64,000 nt of DNA from Clytia hemisphaerica (GCA_902728285.1 CACVBU010000046.1:558001-622000), one strand, 5' to 3'. Shown: positions 25,501-36,123, counted from the first letter of the stretch. Notes: generated by a model from the letters alone, not told the origin. Numbers and translations: made by a program.

Positions 25501-28500
25501 AAACAATACAATTTCATATCGTAGGAGCTTTGAGTGAATACGCATATCGCATCAGTATTGATCAACATTCATTGACCGTTATTGAGTCAGATGGTTTCCC
25601 TGTGCAACCAGTTCGACTCCAGTCTCTTATTATTTTTGGTGGTGAAACATACGTAATTGAGGTGGAAGCAGACCAACCTATACAATCATATTGGATCAAA
25701 GCGGAAACACTAAAAGACGGTGAAGGTGAGAAACAAGTTTTGTTTTCTGAGTTTCCTGTTATAAGAACCGTAGTGTATTCTTGATACTCATGACGTAATC
25801 TTTTATACGGAAACACCCGAAAAAACACCGGGCGTTTACCACCAGTTTTATTGTTTGAATTCAAAACTGGTGACAAACTTCCGGTGTTTTTCTGTTGTTT
25901 CCGTATAAGAGATTACGTCACGAATATCAAGAATTTAAGACAGAGCCTTCGGCTACAGTGCACAACGTCGTTGGTTCAATCCCTTGTCGGGTCATACCAA
26001 AGACTCCAAAATTGAAGTTTAATTCTAATTCGAATCTTTTTGTAATTCGAACAAATAAGATTCCCTGTTCGAGTCCTAATTAGCGAGAGTAAATTGTATC
26101 CATAAAAATCATATTGAAATTATTTTTTCTATCAAGGACCATTTGTTCGAAAAGAGGATAAAATGATACCAAAAGCTCAAGTGTTAGCAGTGTTCCATTA
26201 CGAAGGTGCTGATAACCGAACAGACCCAACAAGCCTTCCTCGAAACTGCACTTCAGCAGAACCCTGTCACGTACTGAACTGCCCCTGGAGAGCCTACCCG
26301 GCAAAAGAATACCCGTACACTGAATGTATTAATGTGGATCAACTTAGATCAGATGGCGACAGCCTCAGCAATGCTGAACAAAGCACCGACGAAGAGATCC
26401 TATCCCCAACCGCAGATATTCATGAATTATTCCTGAATTTCGCTTTCGCTACCGGTTCAAGTATCAACATGCATCGATTTATTTTCCCAAAATCATCACC
26501 GGTTTATGATTCCCGAACTGAACTTACACCATGTGTTGAAGAATGCTTTGATGACGGTTGCAGATGTACAAATGTTCTCGAACTTCCCAAAAACAAAATC
26601 ATCCAATTGATTTTAATGTCCTACACGACTACAAACGATCCTGGCAAAAATTACACCAGTATGGGACATCACCCGGTGCATTTACACGGTCACAGTTTCC
26701 ATGTTTTGAAACAAGGTTTTGGTGTAATGGACAACCAGACGAATCTTATAGCCGACTTAAATCAAGATATAATTTGTGATAATAAACCATGTAGCCGACA
26801 ACACTGGAAAGATGATATGACCCAACGATTGAATTTTGATCAACCACCGGTAAAGGATACGGTAATTGTCCCTTCATCCGGATACGTTGTGGTCCGGTTC
26901 CGCAGTGACAACCCTGGGTTTTGGTTGATGCATTGTCACACCATGTTTCATATAACAGAAGGCATGATGTTGGTATTTAATGAATCATTTCCCGACATGC
27001 AACAGCCACCCAAATCACTACCACAATGCAATTCGTTTGAAATGGAAGATGGAAGTTTTGATGCTTGGGTTGGTGGAAATGACAAGACACGAAAAGAACC
27101 TTTGAAGTCTACGTCGTGCGGTAATACGGAAATACTGTTATACGTTGTTATTACGTTAAGCGTGATTTCTGTAATCTCCATGGCAACCAGTTTTTATTTG
27201 TTTTGTAACCGAGATAAACACAACAAAGTGAATGGCAGTATGGAAATGTCAGAAAAATAATCTTAAATATTGTCAAAGAAATACAAAACTTTAGAGATTT
27301 GATTTCTTAATCATGATATTAAAGAGGATAGTATCATTTTACTGTTTGTTAAATACAGTATTGCATGTTATATTTGAAGATTTTCTAAAGTTACGTACTC
27401 TGCTCTTTGTTATAAGAACCAGTAAACTCTTCTCGAGGCTCGGCTGTTCTTATTTTTTTTGGAACTTTGAGCTTGTCCCAAATTAATCTAGTTCTAATTT
27501 TAGGCTTCATACCTGATTCTTATTAATGTTAAATTGCATGAAATTAAGCAATCGCAAGCAGGCATCTCATTTTTTGAGAATTTTGAGCCTCATTGTTCTT
27601 ATGAAATTGTTTTTCTTAAAAAGAGAGTGTAAATCAGTATGATAATATGAGATTTTATGAAATAGTATATTCTTTATTTCTTCAAAACACTATAAAATTT
27701 AATCGAAAAACTCAACGTCAAAAAGCTATCACTTACTTACGAAATCTCTTGTACACAAAACCCCCGGGGTTTGAAATTTGGACTAAAATTTGAAAATCTC
27801 GGCTGAAATTTAGGGGAAATAGTCTCTAACCCTTTCCGTGCCGATGTCGTATATATCCGACATGCAAATTTTCACTCTACTTGCCAATGTCGGATATATC
27901 CGACATCAATTTTTTTTACCTAATTGCCGAGGCCTTTAAAAAAGAGGCAGCTCTATTGCCGAGAAATCAGCTTTTAGGAAAATGGTTTTCTTATTTGCCA
28001 ATGTCGTATATATCCGACATAAAAAAATCCATAGTAGTAGTGAAAGTATATATTAAGTGCTCAAAAGATTTATTTCAGGTTTATTTTAGTCTATCATAAA
28101 ATATATATAAAACAAATGTCAAATACAAATGTCAAACATTGGCAAATAGGAAAAAAATATCCTTGTCGTATATATACGACATGCGGCAACACGAGTTAAA
28201 ATTTGCATGTCGTATATATACGACATCGGCAAATCAGGTTACTAAAAAAAATTACCCCTCGGCAAATGGATTGGGGTACAAAAACAAGGTAACGGCACGC
28301 AAAGGGCTAAGGATGGCAAAAACGTCAAAAATTGACAATATTTTCGAAATTCAGTCCCCCCCCCCAGGACCAAGAAGTATTAATTAACTAAAACCACCTA
28401 AAAAGAGTGGAAGTTTTGAACGAGAATAGCAATTTCATAAGCATATTAAAATCAACAATCCATTTTATTATATTCATTTTCCCATCTAATTAAACACTTA

Positions 28501-31500
28501 ATTCCAATGAAAATCCTCTTGAGGAGTGAGATACAGATTCTTTTTAAGTAAGAGCGTCCAGTATTTTTGAAGCATACGTATGTTAACTTTTCTACTTTTA
28601 ACCCTAAAAATGTTCTTCATTTGATATGTTCTTATTTTCATTGTTCATTTTCCTAAGAAAAGGTGTGGTGTTTCAGAGTCCGCAAAGCCTTAATATTTTG
28701 GCCATGTAAGCCTTATGATCTTATTTAGTTTGTTGTTACTAAAAAGACTTATTGGGGGGGGGGGGGGCTGACGGAGGTAGCACAATTCAATTTCTTTTGG
28801 CAGATATTATGAGAGCTTCTAAATTCTCCAATGCACGAAGATTCTAGTTAAATTGATGGTTTTTAATTTAAAATTCGAATTCGAATGTAAATTCAATCAT
28901 CACCAATCGAACTGGATCGAACGGTGAAAAACTCTCGATAAAATTCGATTAGTTCGACCAACAATTCGAATCTGAAAGATTCAACTTGCATTTGACAATC
29001 GAGTTTTAGGTAATCGATTTAGTTCAATCGATCTGATTGTTCGATTCTGTCCGATCGACATCGTCTAGTATTAAGGAGATATTCAGATAGTTTTGAGATC
29101 TTTTGCCTATAAATTCATCCATCGACCAGAAGCCTTCAACTCTTTTCTTTAAAGTTGAATCATGATAACTAGAAATCTCGAAAAATGGGTTTTCAAACGG
29201 TTTTTACGTTGAAATTCTGTAGTTTTCTCGGTAAGAGTCATAAAACTTACAACTTGATATCTCGACTTTGTTTAAGAGTTGAGCAAAAAAAATTGAAAGT
29301 TTTGTTTTCCTTTTAGAAGGAATCTACAAGTCATGTATCTCAAACTATTTGATTATCTCTTGAAATTAAAAACGTACCGTGAGCTGTATGGATATACCGT
29401 TCACTTTCGCTCAAGAAAATACCACGTCGAAAAAACGTCTCACATACGTCGTCCCTGACGTCAGCCAGTGTACCATGACGTGTCGCCGAAATAATGAGTG
29501 TAAGCTCTTGTGTTGAACTGTGGCTACGGAAGAATTGGACCTTCTTATCGGCGAATGGTTCTTTACGAGCGTACGGGTTAGCATGAGAGGCGTAACGCCC
29601 GTTGTACGTAGCTGCATCCGGGTAGCCACGTTCGTAAGATATATTTGAAAGACGGCTCAAATTACGGCGTGGCGCTTTCGCGTAAAAGGGATCGGCGAAT
29701 CGGTCGTATGTACGGTCGTATGTACGGTCGTTTATATTTCTGCGTGTGAGAATACCCTAGAAAGAAAGAAAAAAGATTTCGACTGTTTAAAAACCAAGCT
29801 CACAGTCAACTCTAATTAGAGTTATTCAAAAAATCCAAAAAGGTTTAAAAAGAAATATAAAAGTCCAATAGATAAACTTAGTAGGCCTGATTGGTGTAAT
29901 TATCGTGCAAATTTGGACCAGACATGCCCAATATCCTATGGATTGATATTAGAAGGGCGGCCCAGAAACATTTTAAGGGTCGCCCTTATTTTTGGATCCA
30001 TTTATTGAAAACCTAGGCTAAGCCCAAGGGCTCAATTGTTATGGAAATTTTAAACTCATTTTAGGCCAAAACCAATTATAGAATACGAAAGCTCTCGAAA
30101 AACTATATAGAAGACTTTTAAGCGAGTATGGTCGATTTCTGTACTGTACTGTACGAATTCCAAAACATAAGAATGCTTCCTGAATTCAAGACATCGTCAC
30201 AATCTAAAGTCAAAACCTTTCGTACGGCTCAACTTTGTCAATTAATTCGTGAAACTTTTGATCAATAGCGTAGTGGCTTGACCTATACTTGTGAAGTAGA
30301 TTATGCTATAGTCCAAGAATTTGTCACTGTCTAAGTAATAACCCTCTTGTCTTGTCACGCCCCAAAAATCAGCCAAAACCCATTTCACTACTGATTTTGA
30401 TCTACTGTATTTTATATAACTTTGTCGATAAAAAAAAAACAGTATAATATGAACTCTTTCTATACACGTTTATTTTATTAGAACATCCAAAAAAAACCTT
30501 CGGATGTTCTTAACTTTCTCAGTTTCAAGCCTGAAAATGTTCTTAACATGATCTTATTTTGACCATTTTGTGACCATTTGCCTAAGAAATATGGTGGCTA
30601 TCAAAGCCTTATGTTCTTATATAGAAGTTCTTATAAAAAAAAGTGTACACTGACATTCATAGACATTTCTTAACCTTTACCACGCCGAAGCCGTAAATTT
30701 ACGTTCTAATATATAGCCGAAGCCGTAAATATACGTTTTTCATGGGGTGTTAAGAAAAGCCGCCCTACCGCCTTAAAGACGCCTTTAAATCCCGGGAAAT
30801 GTCTTATATGACGGAGAGAAAATGTAAACAAACTATTTTCAATAGTTTGAAACCACCTACTTTCGATTTTAACTGTCAAAACAAACTGGAAAATCAGGCA
30901 AAATATTCTTTTGGAAATTATGAGCTCATTGACTGCTGTAACTAACTTTTTATGTTTATTTAGTGGAAAATGGTTTGTTTTATTGGTTGGAAATGTTATG
31001 TATTGCTTGTTTGTAGTTTAGTCAGTGTTTGAGGTAAGTTTCTGCCTCCTTATTCTTTAGTATGACGGTACATTAAGGGTGAGGACTGGAGGCTTGTCGG
31101 CCGTCATCGACCGTCACCGAAACCCAAGTTAAGGCTTCTGATAAGGCTGCAAAGAGTTTCAAAGTGTATATACTATGTTATTTTTATTGCTTTCATTCTG
31201 GTTGATGATAGGAAAGTCATTTTTAGCTGTTTTTAGTGATATTCCCCATAAAAATTACCTCAAGGGGCCTCTGCCTTACGTGCCTCTGATTTACGTGGAA
31301 ATTTTCTCGAAAACCAAGGTTTTCTAAAAATGAATTCTACTTTTTCTAGTAAAGGTATGATTGTGATTTTTTGGCTAGCAGTTGTAGTTATAATGGTGGA
31401 AACAATGAGCCAGAAAATTATGGTATCGCAAATGTTCTCCCCACTTTTTTTTTAACCGAAACGTAAAATTTTGAAAAATATGACAAATTGCGTTTTGAAT

Positions 31501-33133
31501 TTTTTTCAACTCTAAGGCAGAAGACTACTGTGTCACCATTGATAGAGGAAAATCCTTTATTTTAACATTTTTGGAAAGCAGGATAGTTGGGCTTTCCAGA
31601 TTGGGCTTATTTTTTTTAATCGGTTTAGTAGATCAAAAGTTATGACGGAAAGCGTAAAACTGTCATTTTTCCCAAAACGACAAGGCGTGCACGGGGTGAA
31701 GTTCCCAGAGAGAAGGCGTGGTAAAGGTTAAGTTGCTTATATCTTCAAGCAACGGTCACCTGCGATGACGAACCAGATTACGGTGAAAAGTTCTACATTG
31801 GGTTAGCCGAACCTAAGTTCAAGAAACGATACGCCAACCACAAGTCATCCTTCGCCAACGAAAAGTACGAAAAAGAAACTGAACTTTCCAAGGAGATTTG
31901 GAGGTTGAAACGAAAGAATCGTGCCCCAGAGATTACTTGGAAGACAGTCCGTAAATGTCCACCGTTCAATCGTGCTTCGCTGAAATGTTCACTCTGCCTT
32001 AGCGAAAAATTAGAAATTGCCACATTCGACCAACCCGAGAAACTGTTAAATTCAAGGAATGAACTGATCTCGAAATGTCGGCATGTGAATAAGTTCACCC
32101 TCAAACTCCACGACACCAAAGACTGAAATGACGTCAATTACTTTGACGAAGACTTTACAGTGTACAGTATATTATTTTTGTAAACTTGAAACGAATTTTT
32201 GTATAGAATTTTTGACTGAAGATAGTGACGAAAAGTTGCGTGAAACTTTGAGTATCAAACAATTCTTATCTCAACTTCAATTTATTGTGTAGACATTTCT
32301 TACAAACTTTCCAATTTGATCATACAAACCTTAAAGTTAAGCTTAAGAACTATAAAAAAGTTCAGGAGGTATATGTTTAAATTTGGTATTTAAAATTTTC
32401 AGAATGTAAAAACAAATCATCGTCCACGCCTTGAATTTGAAAGTTGGGGGGGGGAGAATAAATATAGAGTCTAAGGTAGACGATCCTATCGTCTACACGA
32501 GATCACTAAAAAAGGGAATAGTTTAGGAGAGGCGGGATAAATTTGGGTGGAGTAAGCAGTGGCAGAGATGTTTACAGTGTTTGTTCCAAAACTCTACCGC
32601 CACTTTTTTTCCCGTAAACCACCCTGACGCCTTAACTCTTTCCCGGGTTTACTGACCTTTAAACGGACGATAGCATCGTCTAAGTCTAAGGAGGCGCAAA
32701 GAAAAAAACTTTTATTTTGCAAAAAAGTGTAATGGGCCCAGTCTTGATCAAGATCATCAAAACTTACTTTGTTCAACACGCCACTGGGTGGCGGTGAATT
32801 CATTTCCTCATCAGCACGCCTGTCACTCGAGAGCGCCTCTTCATAACTTCGCGCCGGCTTCCCAGCGCCGCCCTGCCCTTCAATTTCCATACTCCTAGGT
32901 GTAAAATTCTCCTCGTCTAAGAGACTATCGCGGTCTGCGGACCCTCGATTTGTACCAACTAAGTCGTTGCTGTTATTAGAGAGTGGCGGTAGAACAACTT
33001 TTTCTTCATCATCCACAACTTCTTCTTTAGGTGGGGCACTGGGTTCTAATGTGCTCTCCTTTTTACGTGATTTAGTTAATTTACGTCCGTTTTTTGTGAC
33101 TGTCGTTGCACCTTTCTTTGACTTAAGAACCAT
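13589..33133 (-). CDS. DCX-EMAP-type microtubule protein (two doublecortin domains, HELP, WD40)
   Basis: Thirteen exons join with matching phases: 33133-32768, 29756-29378, 23025-22885, 22455-21893, 20663-20537, 19827-19616, 18987-18745, 18255-17592, 17392-17010, 16762-16663, 16281-16046, 15781-15606, 13784-13589. The product is about 1261 residues. Order: a basic Lys/Ser-rich start, doublecortin domain 1 (about 193-270, split between exons 2 and 3), a Ser/Gly/Asn-rich linker, doublecortin domain 2 (about 430-515), a HELP motif (WVYGYNGRNCRNN, about 569-581), then atypical WD40 repeats to about 1190. This is the layout of fly DCX-EMAP, a microtubule-binding protein of mechanosensory cilia; EMLs share the HELP-WD part. 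The ATG at 33133 is preceded by an in-frame stop in genomic sequence. Another gene lies in intron 2 on the opposite strand. Identification as this family is firm; strict orthology is inferred. Confidence 0.9.
14156..14329. mobile_element. Tc1/mariner-pogo-type MITE
   Basis: Perfect 22-bp inverted termini begin CAGTTGACGCTCTCTAAT, with TA on both sides (14154-14155 and 14330-14331). The interior repeats TATTCGAT. These ends resemble pogo/Tigger elements, which start CAG and duplicate TA. It lies in the last intron of the DCX-EMAP gene. Confidence 0.85.
14474..14609. mobile_element. MITE with AAAGTCCATTTGCTTTAAG ends
   Basis: The left end AAAGTCTATTTGCTTTAAG is inverted at the right (CTTAAAGCGAATGGACTTT). 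A second copy with the same ends and the internal TTTGCTTTACTACCAT and GAAACCATGTCAG blocks lies at 55237-55378. The two copies are about 136 and 142 bp. Confidence 0.85.
14690..15565 (+). repeat. Copy 1 of a dispersed repeat (split by the 734-bp element)
   Basis: GGAGCAAGATTGATCAGAAA before the insertion and ATCAGCACAATATAAC, CTGATATGAAATATGTG and GTAAAAATAAAACC after it match the copies at about 19120-19262 (+) and, inverted, at about 19975-20120. All three lie in introns of the DCX-EMAP gene. Confidence 0.7.
14740..15473. mobile_element. 734-bp C-run-rich element with 5-bp TSD, nested in an older repeat
   Basis: The termini are CATAGTTTGCA and TGCAAACTATG. GCTTA occurs directly on both sides (14735-14739 and 15474-15478). 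The flanks join to make a sequence matching an uninterrupted copy of the host repeat (inverse of about 19975-20120). Subterminal C-runs (CCCCCCCTA) are strand-biased. No coding frame is recognised. Confidence 0.85.
18375..18657. mobile_element. MITE with CCTTATCGGCCAAAACTT ends
   Basis: Inverted termini of about 25 bp (CCTTATCGGCCAAAACTT, GTCGGCC) enclose an interior rich in CGACTAAATTTTGG and its inverse. It lies in the intron between WD40 exons 7 and 8 of the DCX-EMAP gene. Confidence 0.8.
19120..20120. repeat. Two inverted copies of the same dispersed repeat
   Basis: One copy runs about 19120-19262 (landmarks AGCAAGATGGGTCAGAAAG, TTCAGCACAATAAAA, GTGTCTGATATGAAACGGG). The inverted one runs about 19975-20120 and flanks the HELP-motif exon (19616-19827) on its other side. 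The pair forms an inverted repeat around that exon. Confidence 0.65.
20388..20473. mobile_element. Half copy of a TTTCGCTCCGAAACG-type MITE
   Basis: GTTCCGTTTCGCTCCGAAAC plus AATGAAGCCATTCTATTGG match the left arms of the complete palindromes at 36124-36247 and 42128-42235. Only a degraded right arm (ACCAATAGAACTTCTT) follows. Confidence 0.6.
20942..21580. mobile_element. ~640-bp element with GGATTAGAATAGGTGGATTAA ends
   Basis: A 24-bp terminal repeat around GGATTAGAATAGGTGGATT (from about 20945) is perfectly inverted near 21556-21577, and a subterminal CTCCTCGTT block pairs with AACGAGGAG. The flanking TTTGCACC copies are direct. It lies in a DCX-EMAP intron (20664-21892). No transposase frame is seen, so it is non-autonomous. 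Confidence 0.75.
23488..23642. mobile_element. 155-bp palindromic MITE
   Basis: TTCATGATATGCACC, GCAATGTCTTC and CCAACAGCTGATTGGTT on the left pair with AACCAATCAGCTGTTGG, GAAGACATTGC and GCGTATCATGAA on the right. It lies in the large DCX-EMAP intron 2. Confidence 0.75.
24413..24419 (+). promoter_or_regulatory. Possible TATA box of the multicopper oxidase gene
   Basis: TATAAAT lies 44 bp upstream of the start codon at 24463, a distance that would leave a very short 5' leader. It was chosen on sequence and position only. Confidence 0.35.
24463..27260 (+). CDS. Membrane-anchored multicopper oxidase (laccase family)
   Basis: Three exons (24463-24548, 24743-25725, 26137-27260) join in phase to 730 residues. 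Residues 1-20 are a signal peptide (MAFAIHIFVFLTLTLGLTNG). The copper motifs are complete: HWHG at 132-135, HWYHSH at 173-178, HPVHLHGH at 535-542, and HCHTMFH from 623 with the axial-position Met633. The fold is therefore three cupredoxin domains binding type 1, 2 and 3 copper, oxidising a phenol or metal substrate with reduction of oxygen to water. A hydrophobic stretch at about 689-713, followed by a short basic tail, predicts a type I anchor with the catalytic part outside the cell. Intron 2 carries a MITE. An ATTAAA signal is at 27318. The gene lies inside an intron of the DCX-EMAP gene on the opposite strand. Whether it is a phenoloxidase or a ferroxidase cannot be told from sequence. 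Confidence 0.95.
25777..25934. mobile_element. MITE in intron 2 of the oxidase gene (TTTTATACGGAAACAC family)
   Basis: The ends ATTCTTGATACTCATGACGT and its inverse near 25934, with subterminal AATCTTTTATACGGAAACAC, define the family. A second full copy is at 52626-52782 and a half copy near 53456-53496. It fills 158 of the 411 intron bases without touching the splice sites. Confidence 0.85.
27318..27323 (+). terminator. Possible polyadenylation signal (ATTAAA) of the oxidase gene
   Basis: ATTAAA lies 58 bp after the stop codon at 27260. It is a common variant signal; no other candidate is closer. Confidence 0.4.
27830..28306. mobile_element. piggyBac-like MITE with five ATGTCGTATATA palindromes
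   Basis: The ends are CCCTTTCCGTGCC and GGCACGCAAAGGG (12 of 13 inverted), flanked by CTAA on each side (27826-27829, 28307-28310), a TTAA-like duplication. Inside, five copies of a roughly 20-bp palindrome (ATGTCGTATATATCCGACAT and variants) lie near 27845, 27888, 28001, 28164 and 28207. A related end, GGCACGGAAAGGGC with ATGTCGGCATATGTCG repeats, remains near 44917-44970. It lies in DCX-EMAP intron 2, 3' of the oxidase gene. Confidence 0.8.
30674..31727 (+). mobile_element. piggyBac-like non-autonomous element, copy 1 (1054 bp)
   Basis: Perfect 13-bp termini CCTTTACCACGCC / GGCGTGGTAAAGG are flanked by TTAA on both sides (30670-30673 and 31728-31731). Subterminal repeats of CCGTAAATTTACG type follow the left end. 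No transposase frame is present. An inverted copy of the same length lies at 41044-42097. Ends plus TTAA are the hallmark of piggyBac. Confidence 0.9.
31751..32126 (+). pseudogene. Penelope-like element fragment: GIY-YIG endonuclease C-terminus
   Basis: A frame that runs from about 31751 to a TGA at 32126 encodes FYIGLAEPKFKKRYANHKSS, then ETELSKEIWRLK, a CSLCLSEKLEI Cys pair and SRNELISKCRHVNKF. This order is that of the GIY-YIG endonuclease tail of Penelope-like retroelements. The reverse transcriptase part is missing, so the copy is 5'-truncated. It begins about 20 bp after the right TTAA of the piggyBac-like copy and lies in DCX-EMAP intron 1. Confidence 0.8.
32477..32682. mobile_element. 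206-bp element with 9-bp TSD beside the first DCX-EMAP exon
   Basis: The ends are TAGACGATCCTATCGTC and its inverse GACGATAGCATCGTCTA. AGTCTAAGG is directly repeated on both sides (32468-32476 and 32683-32691). The right end is 76 bp from the donor of the exon at 33133-32768. TSD length fits a hAT- or Mutator-like origin. Confidence 0.8.
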
Positions 33134-35520
33134 AATGTTTTTTTGTTTATGTCAACTTAAATAACTTTTTTTTAATTTTTTGTATTTGCGAAAAAATTTC
33201 CAACTGATACAAATTAAAAAGAGTTCCGTCTCTCCTTCAAAATAATGAAATTTAGAAGCTTGATTTTCATAGAATTTCCATACTAACACCACTAGAAAGT
33301 TATGTGTATACCCTCCATACGGTCAAAACTTAAACTATAACAACATTGATCCAGATGAAAATATTTAAAGAGATATTCCCTCTCGATTTATTATTTTTGC
33401 GTATTGTTAGGTAACCAAGTCAAACTTATCAACCCAAAGTCAATCAATCAGGTGTAACACATTTGATTTAATTCAGGGGGTAAGAATCACTACTCAAAGA
33501 CAATTATTCAGAGTCATTTAGTTATTGCGACCCCCTGAAAAAGACAAATTTTGATTTGTTTTTTTGACAAAAAATATTAAATTATGAATGATGATTTTTA
33601 CATTTCTTTCATTACAAGGGGTTTTACTTAAATTTTAATGGCGTTTTTCTTTGATACAATTTTTGAAGTCGCTCTGACAACCACTTTAAAAAAATAATTC
33701 GAATAAGCGATAAGTTGACAAGGGCGACGTTTTTGAATATCACAAAATATAAGATGAATTGAATTTATTTTCTATCCAACTTTATTCAATATTCATGTAT
33801 CAAATTGAATTTTCCGAAAACACTTTCACTTTGTCTTTATTCAGAGTCGTGTTGAATCGAAATCCGATTTCCGGAAGTAAATCCGGAATATTTTCCGGGT
33901 CTATTTAAAAGTATATTTCCGGCTTGGAAAACTGCCAAGAAGAGAAGGCTTAAATAAAACTAAAGAATTTTAGAACATTCGCAGACTTCTAATGTGACTT
34001 AGCTCTTATATAATAAAATGATTTGGATGCTTTTTTTGACGGAGTTGCTTGTTGACTGATTAAAACACCACCTTCAAATAAACTTCTCATTTTTTCATCT
34101 CCTTACATTTTTGTCAAAAAGTTTGCTTACACAAACTCGTGAAAATGAAGACTTTAAAATCACGAGTCCGTCAGGTTATATGGATGCCAAGAAATGAACT
34201 TCTTGCTCTAGAACGCTTATGACTATGAACACAAAATTGCATCTTAACTGTCAAGTAATCTCTGACAGTAATCTTTCAAAATCCCGAAAATTTCAAAAAC
34301 ACATACAAATATTATTTGCTTATCAAGACTTTTCTAAACAAGAAACTTAAATAAAATGTTTTATTAAAGTTCCTTGCTCTAAAGAAGGAGTTTACAAAGC
34401 CATATCGAACCATTACGAAATCAAGTCGTAGTTATATCAAGGAACTTGGATATATACACCCCTTACTCACAGACCCGGTAGGATTTTTTCAACTAGTGGG
34501 GATAAAATTAACGAACTGAAACACGATGGGGATTGATATTCCCACATTTTTTATGATTGGGGATTCTTTTGTTTTCAAGTCAAAAAAACTCAGTGGGGAT
34601 AGGAAAATAGCATAGCATTTTGCAGTGACGATTAATTTATTGATTATCTTCAGTCGAGACAAAAATTAGAGGATAATTCTTCCACCGGAGACGAAATTTC
34701 GGCCAATTCTTCCAGTGGGAAGGGGCCCCAGTGGGTCTGTGAGAACGGGTGTATATATCAAAAAAGGAGCTACGAATTTCGGAATAATCAAACAACACAA
34801 GGTATCTATAGATTTAAAACCTCAAACTACTTCATAATCCCTTTAAAAAATCTTTTTTTCGACCACACAATAAGGTTTGAAATTCAAAATTTTTTCCCTA
34901 CAGGAGAACTAATGAATGAATAGTTTGCCATAATTTGCCATACATCATTAAACTTCATGCATACAACAATTCTATTGGGCACTTCCAGGTCATGTGAAGA
35001 CGCCGTTAAACATTTTCTCAGTAGTTTTTCTTCTTCCAGTTTTATATTCTTGAAAAATAAATAAATTTTATGGATATAATTTCGCGAATCAATCGAAAAT
35101 CATTTGAATACACCTTTCCGATCATAGTGGCGCGGTCAGACGCGTGCCGCTTTATTATTTGATTTACCACCCTAAGCTCGATCCAATCCTTTTTTTACAC
35201 TTTTTTCTACTGTCTTTAGGCGCGAAAAAAAGACTGGGACGGCTTTAAGGTGATAAAACTGACAAAAAAAATGCTCGTGCGGTCGAAAAGGTGTATAAAG
35301 CACCAATTTTCGCTAGAAAAAGCTAACTTGCAGAGTATTTTATACAGAATATCTTATTTGAAAATAGTATTTTATCAAAATCTTAATGAAAATTGTTCAT
35401 TGTTGTAATATCGCGAGCCACCGAGCTCACGCCATTTTACAATATTTATTTTCGCGAAAAAAAAACCTGACTACAATTTGACCGGTTGCACCGAATAAAA
35501 GATCATCAGAACTCAAACAA

Positions 35521-36019
35521 ACTGAAAGAGTCTGTTAAATTGCGTGGGTTGCGTGGGTGCGTGAGTGCGTGGGTGCGTTATATTTTTGCGTGGGTCATTT
35601 TTTTGCGTGGGTGCGTGGGTCAAAGTATTTTTTGCGTGGGTCATTATTTTTTGCGTGGGTCAAAATTTTTGCGTGGGATTCAACCTTCTACCTCTCGTAT
35701 CGAGTTATATGCACCTTGTCTTGTCATACATATATCTTAATAATTTCAATATATTTTCATAAATTTATATTTATACCAATTACTAATTAAGTTTTGTTTA
35801 AGACTAAGAGTTATAAGTAATTGTAACTGTCAATACCGATCACTAAGTTTCATTCAAGAGTTATAGGCTTGTTTCTTATAAAAAAAAAGCTTACTAAAAA
35901 TTAAAATGTTGATTATCTGGACAAAAAATAATGACCCGAGCAAAAAATATTTTGACCCACGCACCCACGCACTCACACAACCCACGCACGCACGCAACCC
36001 ACGCAATTTAGCAGACTCA
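35521..36019. mobile_element. Foldback element with GCGTGGGT-repeat arms and 11-bp TSD
   Basis: Arms of about 110-160 bp are built from short tandem GCGTGGGT units separated by T-runs (left 35528-35690, right, inverted, about 35921-36018). The outermost parts pair as GAGTCTG-TAAATTGCGTGG. AACTCAAACAA stands directly on both sides (35510-35520, 36020-36030). Long inverted repeats made of short direct repeats recall Foldback elements. Open frames across the arms are repeat artefacts. Confidence 0.8.
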
Positions 36020-36123
36020 AACTCAAACAACGACTTCTCGTTGTTCAAACAACATGAAGACGCTATTCCGATTTCGAAGAAGAGTGAAAATCTCCTTCGC
36101 ATGCACGATTATAAGACCACGTT

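Noticed and set aside
31793-32137. Minus-strand 114-codon frame
   Set aside because: It is the antisense of the Penelope-like GIY-YIG frame, which carries the recognisable motifs.
35486-35790. Three overlapping open frames rich in CVG/WV repeats
   Set aside because: They are translations of the GCGTGGGT repeat in different frames inside a foldback arm, not a gene.
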